This document shows, piece after piece, positions 16,483 through 25,262 of a stretch of DNA of 64,000 nt. Numbering within the stretch: the stretch's first letter is position 1; every line of letters begins with the position of its first letter. Under the pieces are notes generated by a model, which saw nothing but the letters and a program-made list of their open reading frames with translations, searched no databases and was not told where the DNA came from. The stretch lies in NCBI RefSeq assembly GCF_900184795.1, contig NZ_FXXN01000014.1, forward strand, positions 1-64,000. Direction: 5' to 3'. This stretch comes from Magnetospirillum sp. 15-1. GTDB lineage: Bacteria > Pseudomonadota > Alphaproteobacteria > Rhodospirillales > Magnetospirillaceae. Made by a program: the position numbers and the translations under genes.

Positions 16483-18707
16483 ATCCGCCGCTCTCGCGCC
16501 GCGCCCTGTTGGGCTCCATGGCGGCGCTCACCGTCGCCTTCGCCCTGCCCCGTCCGGCCCGATCAGCCGCGGCCAAGACCAATGATCCGGCCGAGGTGGA
16601 CGGCTTCCTGGCCATCGGCGCCGACGGCTCGGTCACCGTCTATTGCGGCAAGGTCGATCTCGGCCAGGGCCTGCGCGTCGCCATCCGCCAGATGGCCGCC
16701 GAGGAACTGGGCATCGGCATCGAAGCCATCGCCCTGATCGAGGGCGACACCCTGCTCACCCCCGACCAGGGTCCCACCGCCGGCTCCACCGGGGTGGCCA
16801 AGGGCGGCGTGCAGATCAGGCAGGCCGCCGCCACGGCGCGTCAGGCCCTGATCCGCCTGGCCGCCATCCGGCTGGAGCGCGCCCCGGAGGATTTGGACCT
16901 GCTGGACGGCGCCGTCACGCCCAGGGACGGCGGCCGCTCCATCGGCATGGGTGATCTGGTGGGAGAGGGCGGCTTCGCCCTGAAGCTCGATCCCAAGGCG
17001 CCGCTGCGCGATCCGGCCGGGTACCGGGTGGTGGGCAAGCCCCTGCCCCGCCCCGACATCCCGGCCAAGGTCTGCGGCACCCACGCCTATGTCCACGATT
17101 TCAAGCTGCCCGGCATGCTGCACGGCCGGGTGATCCGCCCGCCCTCGGTGGGGGCAAGCCTGCTCCAGGTGGATGAGGGCTCCATCAAGGCGGTCAAGGG
17201 CGCCCGCGTGGTGCGGATCAAGGACTTCCTGGCGGTGGTGGCGAGCCGTGAATGGGATGCCATCCGCGCCGCCCGGATGCTGAAGGCCGTCTGGTCGGAC
17301 TCCGCCCCGCTGATGGGGCATCGGGCGGTACGGGCCGCCCTCGGGACCGGCCCCTTCATCGCCGAGGAGGTCCTGAAGACCAAGGGCGACGCCGCCGCCC
17401 GCCTCGCCGAGGCGCCGCCCGCCGTGGAATATTACTGGCCGGTGCAGTCCCACGGCTCGCTGGGTCCCAGTTGCGCCGTCGCCCAGGTCAAGGACGGCAC
17501 CGCCACCATCTGGACCGCCTCCCAGGCCACCCACAAATTCCGTCCCGCCTTCGCCGCCCTGCTGGGCTTGCCCGTGGACAAGGTGCGGCTGGTCTATCTC
17601 GACGGTTCGGGCTGCTACGGCATGAACGGCCATGACGACGCCGCCGCCGATGCCGCCCTGCTGTCCAAGGCCACGGCCAAGCCGGTACGTGTGGCCTGGA
17701 GCCGCGATGATGAACTGGGCTGGGACCCCAAGGGGCCGCCCCAGTTGATCGCCTTGCGCGGCGCCATGTCGCCGGCCGGACAAGTGCTGGGCTGGAGCAC
17801 CGAGATGTGGCTGCCCAAGGCCACCGCCGGCCTGTCCAACGTGCCGCTGCTGGCCCCCGAGGCGGCGGGCATCAACCAGCCCAGGGGGCTGATCACCGGC
17901 CTGATCGCCCAGAACGGCGACCCGCCCTACGCCACCACGGATCTGGAGGTCAAGGTCCACTGGCTGGCCGATGCGCCGCTGCGCCCCAGCAACATCCGGG
18001 CGCCGGGCAAGATCGCCAATGTCTTCGCGGTGGAAAGCTATTTCGACGAATTGTGCGCCGGCGTGGGGCTGGACCCGCTGGTCACCCGCCTGATGGGCCT
18101 GCGCGATCTCAGGGGCGTCGCCGTGCTGAGCAAGGCGGCCTCCATGATGGCCTGGGCGCCGCGCCCCGTCCCCAACCCCAAGGGCGACGGCAACGGGCGC
18201 GGCATCGCCTATGTCCATTACAAGCACTCGGAAACCTATGTGGCCGTCGCCATGGAGGTGGCCGTGGACCGCGACACCGGCCGTATCGTCGTGAAAAGGG
18301 TGACCTGCGCCCACGATTGCGGGCTGGTGATCAATCCCGACGCCCTGAAGATGCAGGTCGAGGGCTGCATCCTCCAGACCCTGTCGCGCACCCTGCTGGA
18401 GGAGGTGACCTTCGACCAGTCCCGCGTCACCTCGACCGACCAGTCGACCTACCCCATCCTGGGCTTCGCCGAGGTTCCCGAACTGGCCATCGAACTGATC
18501 GACCGCCCCGACCAGCCGCCCATGGGCGGCGGCGAGGCGGCCACCACCCCGGTACCCGCCGCCCTGGCCAACGCGGTGTTCGACGCGGTGGGCATCCGGC
18601 TGCGCACCGTGCCGTTCACGCCGGAGCGGGTGAAGGAGGCCCTGTCCCGCCTCCCCCGGCCGGCGGAGGGCGATCCGAAGCCCAAGGACGACGATACCGA
18701 CACCTGA
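16479..18707 (+). CDS. Molybdopterin-binding subunit of an aldehyde/isoquinoline-type oxidoreductase (IorB-like)
   Basis: A 742-residue large subunit with a Tat-type leader (S-R-R-A-L-L-G-S, then a hydrophobic stretch ending R-S-A-A), implying folded export to the periplasm. The family binds molybdopterin cytosine dinucleotide. Visible are G-K-V-D-L-G-Q-G-L (about 44-52), G-P-T-A-G-S-T-G-V (about 99-107), D-G-S-G-C-Y-G-M-N-G-H-D-D (about 371-383), R-A-P-G (about 508-511) and the C-terminal G-G-G-E-A (about 682-686), whose Glu is the catalytic base of the family. The substrate is unknown. The partner small subunit is directly upstream. No dedicated cytochrome subunit or XdhC-type maturation gene lies alongside. 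Confidence 0.9.
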   Translation: MNPPLSRRALLGSMAALTVAFALPRPARSAAAKTNDPAEVDGFLAIGADGSVTVYCGKVDLGQGLRVAIRQMAAEELGIGIEAIALIEGDTLLTPDQGPTAGSTGVAKGGVQIRQAAATARQALIRLAAIRLERAPEDLDLLDGAVTPRDGGRSIGMGDLVGEGGFALKLDPKAPLRDPAGYRVVGKPLPRPDIPAKVCGTHAYVHDFKLPGMLHGRVIRPPSVGASLLQVDEGSIKAVKGARVVRIKDFLAVVASREWDAIRAARMLKAVWSDSAPLMGHRAVRAALGTGPFIAEEVLKTKGDAAARLAEAPPAVEYYWPVQSHGSLGPSCAVAQVKDGTATIWTASQATHKFRPAFAALLGLPVDKVRLVYLDGSGCYGMNGHDDAAADAALLSKATAKPVRVAWSRDDELGWDPKGPPQLIALRGAMSPAGQVLGWSTEMWLPKATAGLSNVPLLAPEAAGINQPRGLITGLIAQNGDPPYATTDLEVKVHWLADAPLRPSNIRAPGKIANVFAVESYFDELCAGVGLDPLVTRLMGLRDLRGVAVLSKAASMMAWAPRPVPNPKGDGNGRGIAYVHYKHSETYVAVAMEVAVDRDTGRIVVKRVTCAHDCGLVINPDALKMQVEGCILQTLSRTLLEEVTFDQSRVTSTDQSTYPILGFAEVPELAIELIDRPDQPPMGGGEAATTPVPAALANAVFDAVGIRLRTVPFTPERVKEALSRLPRPAEGDPKPKDDDTDT

Positions 18708-18719
18708 AGCGTACGCCCC

Positions 18720-18748
18720 TTGTAGTTCACCACCCGACTAGCTACATT
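18720..18748 (+). promoter_or_regulatory. Possible sigma-70 promoter of cysK
   Basis: TTGTAG and TACATT stand 17 bp apart, 18 bp before the first in-frame ATG of cysK. Each box has two mismatches to consensus. The spacing and AT-rich surroundings are the main support. Confidence 0.35.
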
Positions 18749-18765
18749 CTTCCCGTGGTAATTAG

Positions 18766-19788
18766 ATGGAAACTACACAAGTCATGACGGACATTCGCGA
18801 CGGCTTCCTCGACTCCATCGGCAACACCCCCCTGATCCGCCTCAAGCGCGCGTCGGAGGAAACGGGCTGCCAAATCCTGGGCAAGGCCGAGTTCCTCAAC
18901 CCCGGCGGTTCGGTCAAGGACCGCGCCGCGCTCGCCATCATCCAGGACGCCGAGCGCAGGGGCCTCTTGAAGCCCGGCGGCGTGATCGTCGAGGGCACGG
19001 CGGGCAATACCGGCATCGGGCTGGCCCTGGTCGCCAATGCGCTGGGCTATCGCACCGTCATCGTCATGCCCGAGACCCAGAGCCAGGAAAAGAAGGACAT
19101 GCTGCGGCTGGTGGGCGCCGATCTGCGGCTGGTCCCGGCGGTGCCCTATGCCAATCCCGGCAATTACGTGCGCTATTCCGAGACCCTGGCGGGCGAGTTG
19201 GCCAAGACCGAGCCCAATGGCGTGCTGTGGGCCAACCAGTTCGACAACACCGCCAACCGCATGGGGCACTTCCACACCACCGGTCAGGAGATCTGGCGCC
19301 AGACCGACGGCAAGGTGGACGCCTTCACCTGCGCGGTGGGCACCGGCGGCACCCTGGCGGGCACCGGCATGGCGCTGAAGGAGCACAACAAGGACGTCAG
19401 GGTGGTGCTGGCCGATCCCATGGGCTCGGCGCTGTACAACCATTATGCCCATGGTGAACTGAAGGCCGAGGGAACCTCCATCACCGAAGGCATCGGCCAG
19501 GGCCGCATCACCAAAAACCTGGACGGCGCCCCCATCGACGATCAGGTGCAGGTCACCGACCACGAGGCGCTGCCGCTGATTTTCGATCTGGTCAAGCGCG
19601 AGGGACTGGTTCTGGGAGGATCGAGCGGAATCAATGTGATGGCCGCCATCAAGGTCGCGCGCATATTAGGCCCCGGACACACAGTGGTGACAGTGCTGTG
19701 CGATTATGGTACCCGCTATCAAAGCAAGCTGTTCAATCCGGCCTTCCTGCGCGAGCGTGATCTGCCGGTTCCCGATTGGCTGGACTGA
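18766..19788 (+). CDS. cysK: Cysteine synthase A (O-acetylserine sulfhydrylase)
   Basis: A 340-residue PLP enzyme (334 if it begins at 18784) that makes cysteine from O-acetylserine and sulfide. The PLP Lys is in G-G-S-V-K-D-R-A (Lys51 from the first start); the phosphate loop is G-T-A-G-N-T-G-I-G-L; a Ser-rich loop G-G-S-S-G-I-N lies near the C-terminus. It is slightly longer than the roughly 310-residue enterobacterial CysK, with extra residues in the C-terminal third. It is followed by sseA, another sulfur gene, 44 bp downstream, and metC 1.8 kb on. Confidence 0.9.
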   Translation: METTQVMTDIRDGFLDSIGNTPLIRLKRASEETGCQILGKAEFLNPGGSVKDRAALAIIQDAERRGLLKPGGVIVEGTAGNTGIGLALVANALGYRTVIVMPETQSQEKKDMLRLVGADLRLVPAVPYANPGNYVRYSETLAGELAKTEPNGVLWANQFDNTANRMGHFHTTGQEIWRQTDGKVDAFTCAVGTGGTLAGTGMALKEHNKDVRVVLADPMGSALYNHYAHGELKAEGTSITEGIGQGRITKNLDGAPIDDQVQVTDHEALPLIFDLVKREGLVLGGSSGINVMAAIKVARILGPGHTVVTVLCDYGTRYQSKLFNPAFLRERDLPVPDWLD

Positions 19789-19832
19789 GCGGCGACCAAA
19801 CAAAAGCAAGCCCGCAAGGGGGGACACAAAGC

Positions 19833-20687
19833 ATGAGCTATCCCAATCCGGACGCCCTCGTCAGCACCGAGTGGCTGGCCTCCCATCTCAGCGCCCCCGA
19901 CGTCCGCGTCGTGGACGCCAGCTGGTACACGCCGGCCCAGAACCGCAACGCGCGCGAGGAATACGACGCCGAGCACATCCCCGGCGCCGTGTTCTTCGAC
20001 ATCGACGAGATCGCCGACACGGATTCTCCCCTGCCCCACATGCTGCCGGCCCCGGAGAAGTTCTCCAGCAAGGTGCGCAAGCTGGGCCTGGGCAACGGCA
20101 ACAAGATCGTGATCTACGACGGCTCGGGCTTCACCAGCGCCGCGGCGCGCGCCTGGTGGATGTTCCGCACCTTCGGCCACCGCGACGTCTCGGTGCTGGA
20201 TGGCGGCTTCCCCAAGTGGCTGCGCGAAGGCTTGGCCGTCGAGGACCTGCCCCCGGTGCCGCGCACCCGCCACTTCATCAGCCACTACAACCATCTGTTG
20301 GTCCGCGACCTGGACCACATGAAGGCCAACCTGGAAAACAAGCGCGAACTGGTGCTCGACGCCCGCGCTCCCGCCCGATTCAAGGGCGATGCGGCCGAAC
20401 CGCGCCCCACCAAGCATCAGGGCCACATCCCCGGCTCGGTCAACGTGCCCTTCGCCGACCTGATCGACGAGAAGACCCGTTGCATGCTGCCGGCCGATCA
20501 GTTGAAGGCCCGTTTCGACGCCGCCGGCCTCGATCCCAAGCAGCCGGTGGCCATCTCCTGCGGCTCGGGCGTCACCGCCTGTACCGTGGCGCTGGCCTTG
20601 GACCTGCTGGGCCACGAGAACGTGGCGATCTATGACGGCTCGTGGGCCGAATGGGGCAACCGCGACGATACGCCCATCGAGAAATAG
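19833..20687 (+). CDS. sseA: 3-mercaptopyruvate (or thiosulfate) sulfurtransferase
   Basis: A 284-residue protein with two rhodanese domains. The N-terminal domain is inactive (1-140; Y-D-G-S-G-F-T-S in place of the Cys loop); the C-terminal one has catalytic Cys243 in C-G-S-G-V-T-A-C. C-G-S-G-V-T is typical of 3-mercaptopyruvate sulfurtransferases, whereas thiosulfate enzymes have C-R-K-G. It transfers sulfur from mercaptopyruvate to thiols or cyanide. A strong AAGGGGGG site lies 9 nt before the ATG. It ends at a clear terminator, which closes the cysK-sseA unit. Confidence 0.92.
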   Translation: MSYPNPDALVSTEWLASHLSAPDVRVVDASWYTPAQNRNAREEYDAEHIPGAVFFDIDEIADTDSPLPHMLPAPEKFSSKVRKLGLGNGNKIVIYDGSGFTSAAARAWWMFRTFGHRDVSVLDGGFPKWLREGLAVEDLPPVPRTRHFISHYNHLLVRDLDHMKANLENKRELVLDARAPARFKGDAAEPRPTKHQGHIPGSVNVPFADLIDEKTRCMLPADQLKARFDAAGLDPKQPVAISCGSGVTACTVALALDLLGHENVAIYDGSWAEWGNRDDTPIEK

Positions 20688-20720
20688 GCATTTCTCGACC
20701 GACCGGTCAGAAAACGAAGC

Positions 20721-20747
20721 CCCCCGCCCTCGCCGGCGGGGGTTTTT
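20721..20747 (+). terminator. Rho-independent terminator after sseA
   Basis: A perfect 8-bp GC stem (CCCCCGCC/GGCGGGGG, six-base loop CTCGCC) is followed directly by TTTTT. It lies 33 bp after the sseA stop. Confidence 0.9.
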
Positions 20748-20780
20748 CGTTCAGGAGGCCTGGGACGGAGAGTCCGGCCG

Positions 20781-21182
20781 CTACATGGATATTTTGCCGA
20801 GGGCCGCCTGGGCCGCCGCCGCCTTCTCGCGGGCCTTGGCCGTATCCGGCTCGGCCGCGCCGTCCTTGACCATCTTCAGGGCGGCCTGCAAGGCGGGAAC
20901 CTTGTCCATGGAGGCGTCCTGGATGGCGCCGAATCCCTGATCCTTGCAGGGGTTGGCCTGGGTCGCGTCAAAGCCCTCGCCCGCCGGGCCGACCAGACAA
21001 TTGATCACATGCTGGAGATGGCCCCTGACCATCTTTTCCTCGGTCGCGGCGGCGGCCATGCCGGCATGGGCGGTAGCGGTGGCCACCTGCTGCTTGAAAT
21101 CCCCCGCCACGGCGGGAGTGGTGCAAAGCGCGGCGAAGCCGGCCACGGCAATCGCGGCCGACAGCATCTTGATCCGAAGCAT
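20781..21182 (-). CDS. Exported small protein, two conserved-looking cysteines, unknown function
   Basis: A 133-residue protein with a signal peptide (start M-L-R-I-K-M-L-S-A-A-I, cleavage near A-V-A-G at about 26). The mature protein is helical and contains H-L-Q-H-V-I-N-C-L-V-G-P-x-G-E-G-F-D and N-P-C-K-D-Q-G, two Cys about 17 apart that could form a disulfide, with His residues nearby that might bind metal. There is no C-x-x-C-H, so it is not a c-type cytochrome. The C-terminal third is Ala/Lys-rich helix. AGGAGG lies before the start (reverse strand). I do not recognise the family. Confidence 0.75.
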   Translation of the reverse strand: MLRIKMLSAAIAVAGFAALCTTPAVAGDFKQQVATATAHAGMAAAATEEKMVRGHLQHVINCLVGPAGEGFDATQANPCKDQGFGAIQDASMDKVPALQAALKMVKDGAAEPDTAKAREKAAAAQAALGKISM

Positions 21183-21370
21183 GATAAACCTCCTTGGAGG
21201 ACGGCCCCAACCAACCGGGACTTAAGTCATGGAGAGCCCTCTTTCAACCCTCATATACCACAACATAGGCTGGATGGATGGGGTAGCATGCGAATCAAGC
21301 TTCGATCGCATATTGAAGCGCCACCGATTCACGTCCATATTTGAATCGTTGGACAGAAAGGAGATGTTCC

Positions 21371-21487
21371 ATGCGTAACCGAAAGGCTCGTGCCCGCGTT
21401 GCCACGCAGGACAATTCCCATCTGATCCTCGCCGCCTTCGCCGCCCTGGCGGTGCTGGCCGCCGCGGCCCTGGCGCTGGCCGCCTAG
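21371..21487 (+). CDS. 38-residue single-helix membrane protein
   Basis: A short open frame, M-R-N-R-K-A-R-A-R-V-A-T-Q-D, then one hydrophobic Ala/Leu-rich helix to the end, stop TAG. The basic N-terminus before the helix predicts cytoplasmic N-terminus. AAAGGAG lies 7 nt before the ATG, a strong ribosome binding site. It sits alone in a 377-bp gap between the exported protein and metC, 72 bp upstream of metC, so it could be a leader of that operon. Function unknown. Confidence 0.6.
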   Translation: MRNRKARARVATQDNSHLILAAFAALAVLAAAALALAA

Positions 21488-21559
21488 CTTCAGAATTCTC
21501 TTGGCCGCACGTGCCCGGCGAGTCACCATGCTCGCCCCCGTCCCGGCCAGCAGAGAATC

Positions 21560-22732
21560 ATGAAGAAGAGCACCCGCATCCTCCATGCCGGCCGCAAGCC
21601 GGAACAGTTCCACGGCGCCGTCAACCCCCCGGTCTATCACGCCTCGACCATCCTGCACTCCTCGGTGGCAGCCATGGAAAAGAGCGGCAAGACGCCGTTC
21701 GAGGGCGTGCGCTACGGCCGCTTCGGCACGCCGACCACCTTCGCCCTGGAAGAGGCGGTGGCCGAGCTGGAAGGCGGGCACCGCACCGTCGCCACCTCGT
21801 CGGGGCTGGCGGCCATCACCGGGGCGCTGCTGGCCTTCCTCAAGGCCGGCGACCATCTGCTGATGGTCGACACCGCCTATTTCCCGACGCGGAAATTCTG
21901 CGACACGGTGCTGAGCGGGCTGGGTATCGAGACCACCTATTACGACCCGCTGGCGGGCGCCGGCATCAAGGCCCTGATGAAGCCCAACACCCGTGTGGTG
22001 TTCACCGAAAGCCCCGGCTCTCTGACCTTCGAGGTCCAGGACATCCCGGCCATGGCCGAGGCGGCGCACGCCGGCGGCGCCATCGTCATGATGGACAACA
22101 CCTGGGGCGTTCTGCACTTCCAGCCCTTCACCAAGGGCGTCGACATCTCCATCCAGGCGGCCACCAAGTACATCGTCGGCCATGCCGACGCCATGCTGGG
22201 CACCATCACCGCCGCCACGCCCGAGCTGTGGCTGACCGTCAAGACCTCGCTGGCCACCTTCGGCGCTTCACCGGGCACCGAGGAGATGTATCTCGGCCTG
22301 CGCGGCCTGCGCACCCTGCCGGTCCGCCTGCGCCAGCACGCCGAAACCGCGATGCGCCTGACCACCTGGCTGGAGACCCGGCCCGAGGTGGATCGCGTGC
22401 TTTATCCGCCGCTCCCCTCCGATCCCGGCCATGAATTGTGGAAGCGGGACTTCACCGGAGGCTGCGGCCTGTTCGGAGTGATCCTCAAGCCGACCGCCAA
22501 GGCGGCGGTGGATGCCATGCTGGACGGCTATTCCCACTTCAAGCTGGGCTTTTCGTGGGGCGGCTTCGAAAGCCTGGTGATTCCCACCAGCGGGCATTCC
22601 ATCATCCGGACCGCCACCGCCTGGGCTCCCGCCGGCCCGTCCCTGCGCTTCCATGCCGGGCTGGAGGACACCGACGATCTTCTGGAGGATTTGGAGCGCG
22701 GCTTCGAGCGGCTGGCATGCGCCGCCTCCTGA
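21560..22732 (+). CDS. metC: Cystathionine beta-lyase
   Basis: A 390-residue Cys/Met-metabolism PLP enzyme. The PLP Lys is in A-A-T-K-Y-I-V-G-H-A-D (about 200-210), with S-S-G-L-A-A-I (about 82-88) binding the phosphate and Y-G-R-F-G-T-P (about 52-58) the substrate entry loop. MetC is favoured over other gamma-family members by the short W-G-G-F-E-S-L near the C-terminus and by overall length. The enzyme cleaves cystathionine to homocysteine, pyruvate and ammonia in methionine synthesis. The stop overlaps the start of the DUF1007 gene by 16 bp, so it may share a message with the metal-transport pair. Confidence 0.9.
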   Translation: MKKSTRILHAGRKPEQFHGAVNPPVYHASTILHSSVAAMEKSGKTPFEGVRYGRFGTPTTFALEEAVAELEGGHRTVATSSGLAAITGALLAFLKAGDHLLMVDTAYFPTRKFCDTVLSGLGIETTYYDPLAGAGIKALMKPNTRVVFTESPGSLTFEVQDIPAMAEAAHAGGAIVMMDNTWGVLHFQPFTKGVDISIQAATKYIVGHADAMLGTITAATPELWLTVKTSLATFGASPGTEEMYLGLRGLRTLPVRLRQHAETAMRLTTWLETRPEVDRVLYPPLPSDPGHELWKRDFTGGCGLFGVILKPTAKAAVDAMLDGYSHFKLGFSWGGFESLVIPTSGHSIIRTATAWAPAGPSLRFHAGLEDTDDLLEDLERGFERLACAAS

Positions 22733-23295
22733 CCGTCCTGCTCTTGGCTCTGCCCGGACCGGCGCTGGCTCATCCCCATGTGCTGGCCGACGTCCACGCC
22801 CTGGTGGAGTTCAAGGACGGCAAGATCGTCAGCCTGTTCATGGGCTGGAAGTTCGACCCCGTCTTCAGCGCCTCGCTGCTCAAGGATTTCGACAAGAACA
22901 ACAACAACCGCCTCGATGCCGACGAAATGAAGGATTTGGAGCGCGAGGCCTTCCGCGACACCAAGCCCCAGGCCCATTTCACCTACGCCCGCATCGGGGC
23001 GGAGCCGGTGGTCTGGCCCGACGCCACCGACTTCAAGGTGATCGGGGTCAAGGATTCGCTGATGTATGCCTTCCGTCTGCCGTTGCCCCGCCCGGTGGAC
23101 CCGCGCAAGGAAGCGTTCAGCTTCACCACCTATGAAGAGACCTTCTACATCGACATGGACTTTCCCAATGACAAGGCGGTCACCCTCAACGGCGAAGGCT
23201 CGGCGGGATGCAAGGTGGTGATCGCCCCCGATCACGGCAACACCATCTTCGGCGGCGCGGTGACGCCGAAGCGGGCGACGATTACATGCGAGTAG
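22717..23295 (+). CDS. DUF1007-family periplasmic protein
   Basis: A 192-residue exported protein with a signal peptide (R-R-L-L-T-V-L-L-L-A-L-P-G-P-A-L-A-H) followed at once by H-P-H-V, the DUF1007 signature. An EF-hand-like acidic segment D-K-N-N-N-N-R-L-D-A-D-E-M (about 67-79) could bind calcium. DUF1007 proteins occur next to NicO-type nickel/cobalt transporters and are thought to help periplasmic metal capture; the His-initial mature end fits. It is followed 5 bp later (23301) by the NicO gene. Confidence 0.9.
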   Translation: MRRLLTVLLLALPGPALAHPHVLADVHALVEFKDGKIVSLFMGWKFDPVFSASLLKDFDKNNNNRLDADEMKDLEREAFRDTKPQAHFTYARIGAEPVVWPDATDFKVIGVKDSLMYAFRLPLPRPVDPRKEAFSFTTYEETFYIDMDFPNDKAVTLNGEGSAGCKVVIAPDHGNTIFGGAVTPKRATITCE

Positions 23296-23300
23296 GGCAC

Positions 23301-24269
23301 ATGCGGCTGATCGTCCTCGTTCTTTCGCTGCTGCCCGCCTCGGCCTGGGCCGCCCTGGTGCCGGGCGGCGGAGCGGCCGCGCCGGGCGATCAGCTGCCCG
23401 AGCCGCTGCGCAGTATCGCCGCCTGGGGCTTCGCCCTGCAGCGCGCGCTGACCGGAGAGTTGCGCGAGCAGTTGGCGGTAATGAAGAACACCGGCTCGTG
23501 GGAACCGGCCGCCGCCATCATCCTGGCCGCCTTTCTCTACGGCGTGTTCCACGCGGTCGGCCCCGGCCACGGCAAGGTGGTGATCGGCGGCTGGTTCGCC
23601 ACGCGGCGCGCCCGCATCGTTCACGGTCTCGCCGCCAGCCTGATCGCCGCCATGGTGCAGGCCGGCTCGGCCATCGTCGCCGTGGGGCTGCTGGCCGGCA
23701 TCCTCAGTCTGGCGCCGCGCGCCGTCACCGCCGGAGCCGCCTGGCTGGAGGTCGGCTCCTTCGCCATGATCGGCGTCATCGGCGCCCTGATGACCTGGCG
23801 GACGCTGACCGGCAAGGGCTGCGGCCATGATCATGGTCACCATGAGCATGAGCACGGGCACGGGCACGGGCACCATCATCACGACGGCACCTGCTGCGGC
23901 CATCATCACCATGCCCCGCCCCGCGACGAGCGGAGCGAGCGCAACGCCCTGTTCGCCATGGCGGCGGCGGTGGGCTTCCGTCCCTGTTCCGGCGCCATCC
24001 TGGTGCTGCTGTTCTGCTTCGCCAACGGCATGGTTCTGATCGGTGTACTGTCGACCCTGGCCATGGGCGTCGGCGTCGCCCTGACGGTGGCGGCCATCGG
24101 GCTTGGCGCCCTGGGCCTCAACCGGCTGGTGGAGCGGGGATTCGGCGCCTCCAGCCTGGGCGGGCGCATCCGTTTCGCCCTGGCGCTGGCCGGCTCGCTG
24201 GCCATCACCTTGCTGGGCGTGGTGATGCTGATCGGCGCCATTGTCAACGGACCGACACCAACCGGCTAG
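23301..24269 (+). CDS. NicO/RcnA-family nickel/cobalt transporter
   Basis: A 322-residue membrane protein with a leader helix and about six more. Family motifs are H-A-V-G-P-G-H-G-K (about 85-93) and G-F-R-P-C-S-G-A-I (about 226-234). Between them lies a long His-rich loop (H-D-H-G-H-H-E-H-E-H-G-H, repeated, with a C-C-G-H), typical of RcnA/NicO metal exporters and importers. The direction of transport cannot be told from sequence. An in-frame ATG at 23286 overlaps the upstream stop but lacks a ribosome binding site; 23301 begins just before the signal-like helix. Confidence 0.9.
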   Translation: MRLIVLVLSLLPASAWAALVPGGGAAAPGDQLPEPLRSIAAWGFALQRALTGELREQLAVMKNTGSWEPAAAIILAAFLYGVFHAVGPGHGKVVIGGWFATRRARIVHGLAASLIAAMVQAGSAIVAVGLLAGILSLAPRAVTAGAAWLEVGSFAMIGVIGALMTWRTLTGKGCGHDHGHHEHEHGHGHGHHHHDGTCCGHHHHAPPRDERSERNALFAMAAAVGFRPCSGAILVLLFCFANGMVLIGVLSTLAMGVGVALTVAAIGLGALGLNRLVERGFGASSLGGRIRFALALAGSLAITLLGVVMLIGAIVNGPTPTG

Positions 24270-24330
24270 AATCTCGAGAATTCGTCGATTTTGTCACAGG
24301 CCGTTCATCCGGCGGGCAGCAAGGTTAGAA

Positions 24331-24359
24331 TGGCCTGATATGACAGTCATTCCAGGCCA
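24331..24359. repeat. Inverted repeat in the gap between the NicO gene and the Cys-rich gene
   Basis: TGGCCTG and CAGGCCA form a 7-bp stem; the interior contains TGACAGTCA, itself a palindrome. The 240-bp gap (24270-24527) holds no protein gene. There is no T-run, so an operator or processed stem is as likely as a terminator. Confidence 0.4.
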
Positions 24360-24527
24360 CTACATCCTTACGCCAGACCAGCCCCACCCTTTCGCCCTCT
24401 GACGATCGGATACCTTCGCATAAGTAACAACCCGAATGGGTTAGGGGCGCCGCCTGATGGTGCCCCCTCGATCTCCAGCTTAGAATCCCCATATCGCACC
24501 AAGGTTCACATGCGATTGGAGACGGCC

Positions 24528-25262
24528 ATGGCCCCCCTGGATTGCACGATGGATCACAGCCTGAAGCTGGCGGGCAAGCAGATCAGCTACCGCTTCTTCA
24601 CCGGCGGGCAGGCGCCGCTCAAGGTCGACCTGTTCTTCGACCGCAAGACCTTCCGCCTGGATATCCCGCCCACCGCCCCCAAGCCGGACTGGGCCAGGCT
24701 GAGCCATCACCGCTGCCCCAACTGCACCCTGTCCGAGGATTGCGCCTATTGCCCGGCGGCGCTGGGCATCGCCATGTTCCTGCCCAGCTTCAAGGATTGC
24801 GTCTCCCACGACAAGGCGGTGGTCGAGGTCGAGACCGACAACCGCACCATCGTCGCCAAGACCACCCTGCAGTCAGGTCTGGGCTCGCTGATCGGGCTGG
24901 TCTGCGCCACCTCGGGCTGCCCGCTGACCCGTTTCCTCAGGCCCATGGCCCGCTTCCACCTGCCCTTCGCCGACGAGCAGGAGACCCTGTTCCGCTCGTT
25001 CTCGTCCTGGCTGCTGTCGGCCATCGTGCAGCAGCGCATGAGCGGCACTGAAGGTCCGGTGACCCTGGACGGGCTGAAGCAGCACTATCAGGACCTGTCG
25101 GTGATGAACTCGCATCTGGCCGAGCGCATGCGCAACTCTGTCAGCCGTGACGCCCTGCTCAACGCGGTGATCATCCTCGACCTGTTCGCCCAGATCGCCC
25201 CCGACAATATCGACGGGGGCTTCGAGGACATCCTGGACGCCTTCACGGTCGAGGACGAGTGA
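24528..25262 (+). CDS. Cys-rich protein of unknown function
   Basis: A 244-residue soluble protein. A metal-binding-like knuckle H-R-C-P-N-C-T-L-S-E-D-C-A-Y-C-P (about 60-75; C-x2-C-x5-C-x2-C) follows a beta-rich start. Another Cys pair lies in V-C-A-T-S-G-C (about 127-133). The rest is helical. The Cys spacing suggests a zinc or Fe-S site. I do not recognise the family. The ATG at 24528 is favoured by GGAG 6 nt upstream; one more in-frame start lies at 24510. It is followed at its stop codon by a run of three hairpins. Confidence 0.7.
   Translation: MAPLDCTMDHSLKLAGKQISYRFFTGGQAPLKVDLFFDRKTFRLDIPPTAPKPDWARLSHHRCPNCTLSEDCAYCPAALGIAMFLPSFKDCVSHDKAVVEVETDNRTIVAKTTLQSGLGSLIGLVCATSGCPLTRFLRPMARFHLPFADEQETLFRSFSSWLLSAIVQQRMSGTEGPVTLDGLKQHYQDLSVMNSHLAERMRNSVSRDALLNAVIILDLFAQIAPDNIDGGFEDILDAFTVEDE

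Noticed and set aside
20781-21182. Small c-type cytochrome
   Set aside because: No C-x-x-C-H motif; the two Cys are far apart.
24341-24403. A 20-codon frame (M-T-V-I-P-G-H-Y) in the gap before the Cys-rich gene
   Set aside because: No ribosome binding site; it overlaps an inverted repeat and has no supporting composition.
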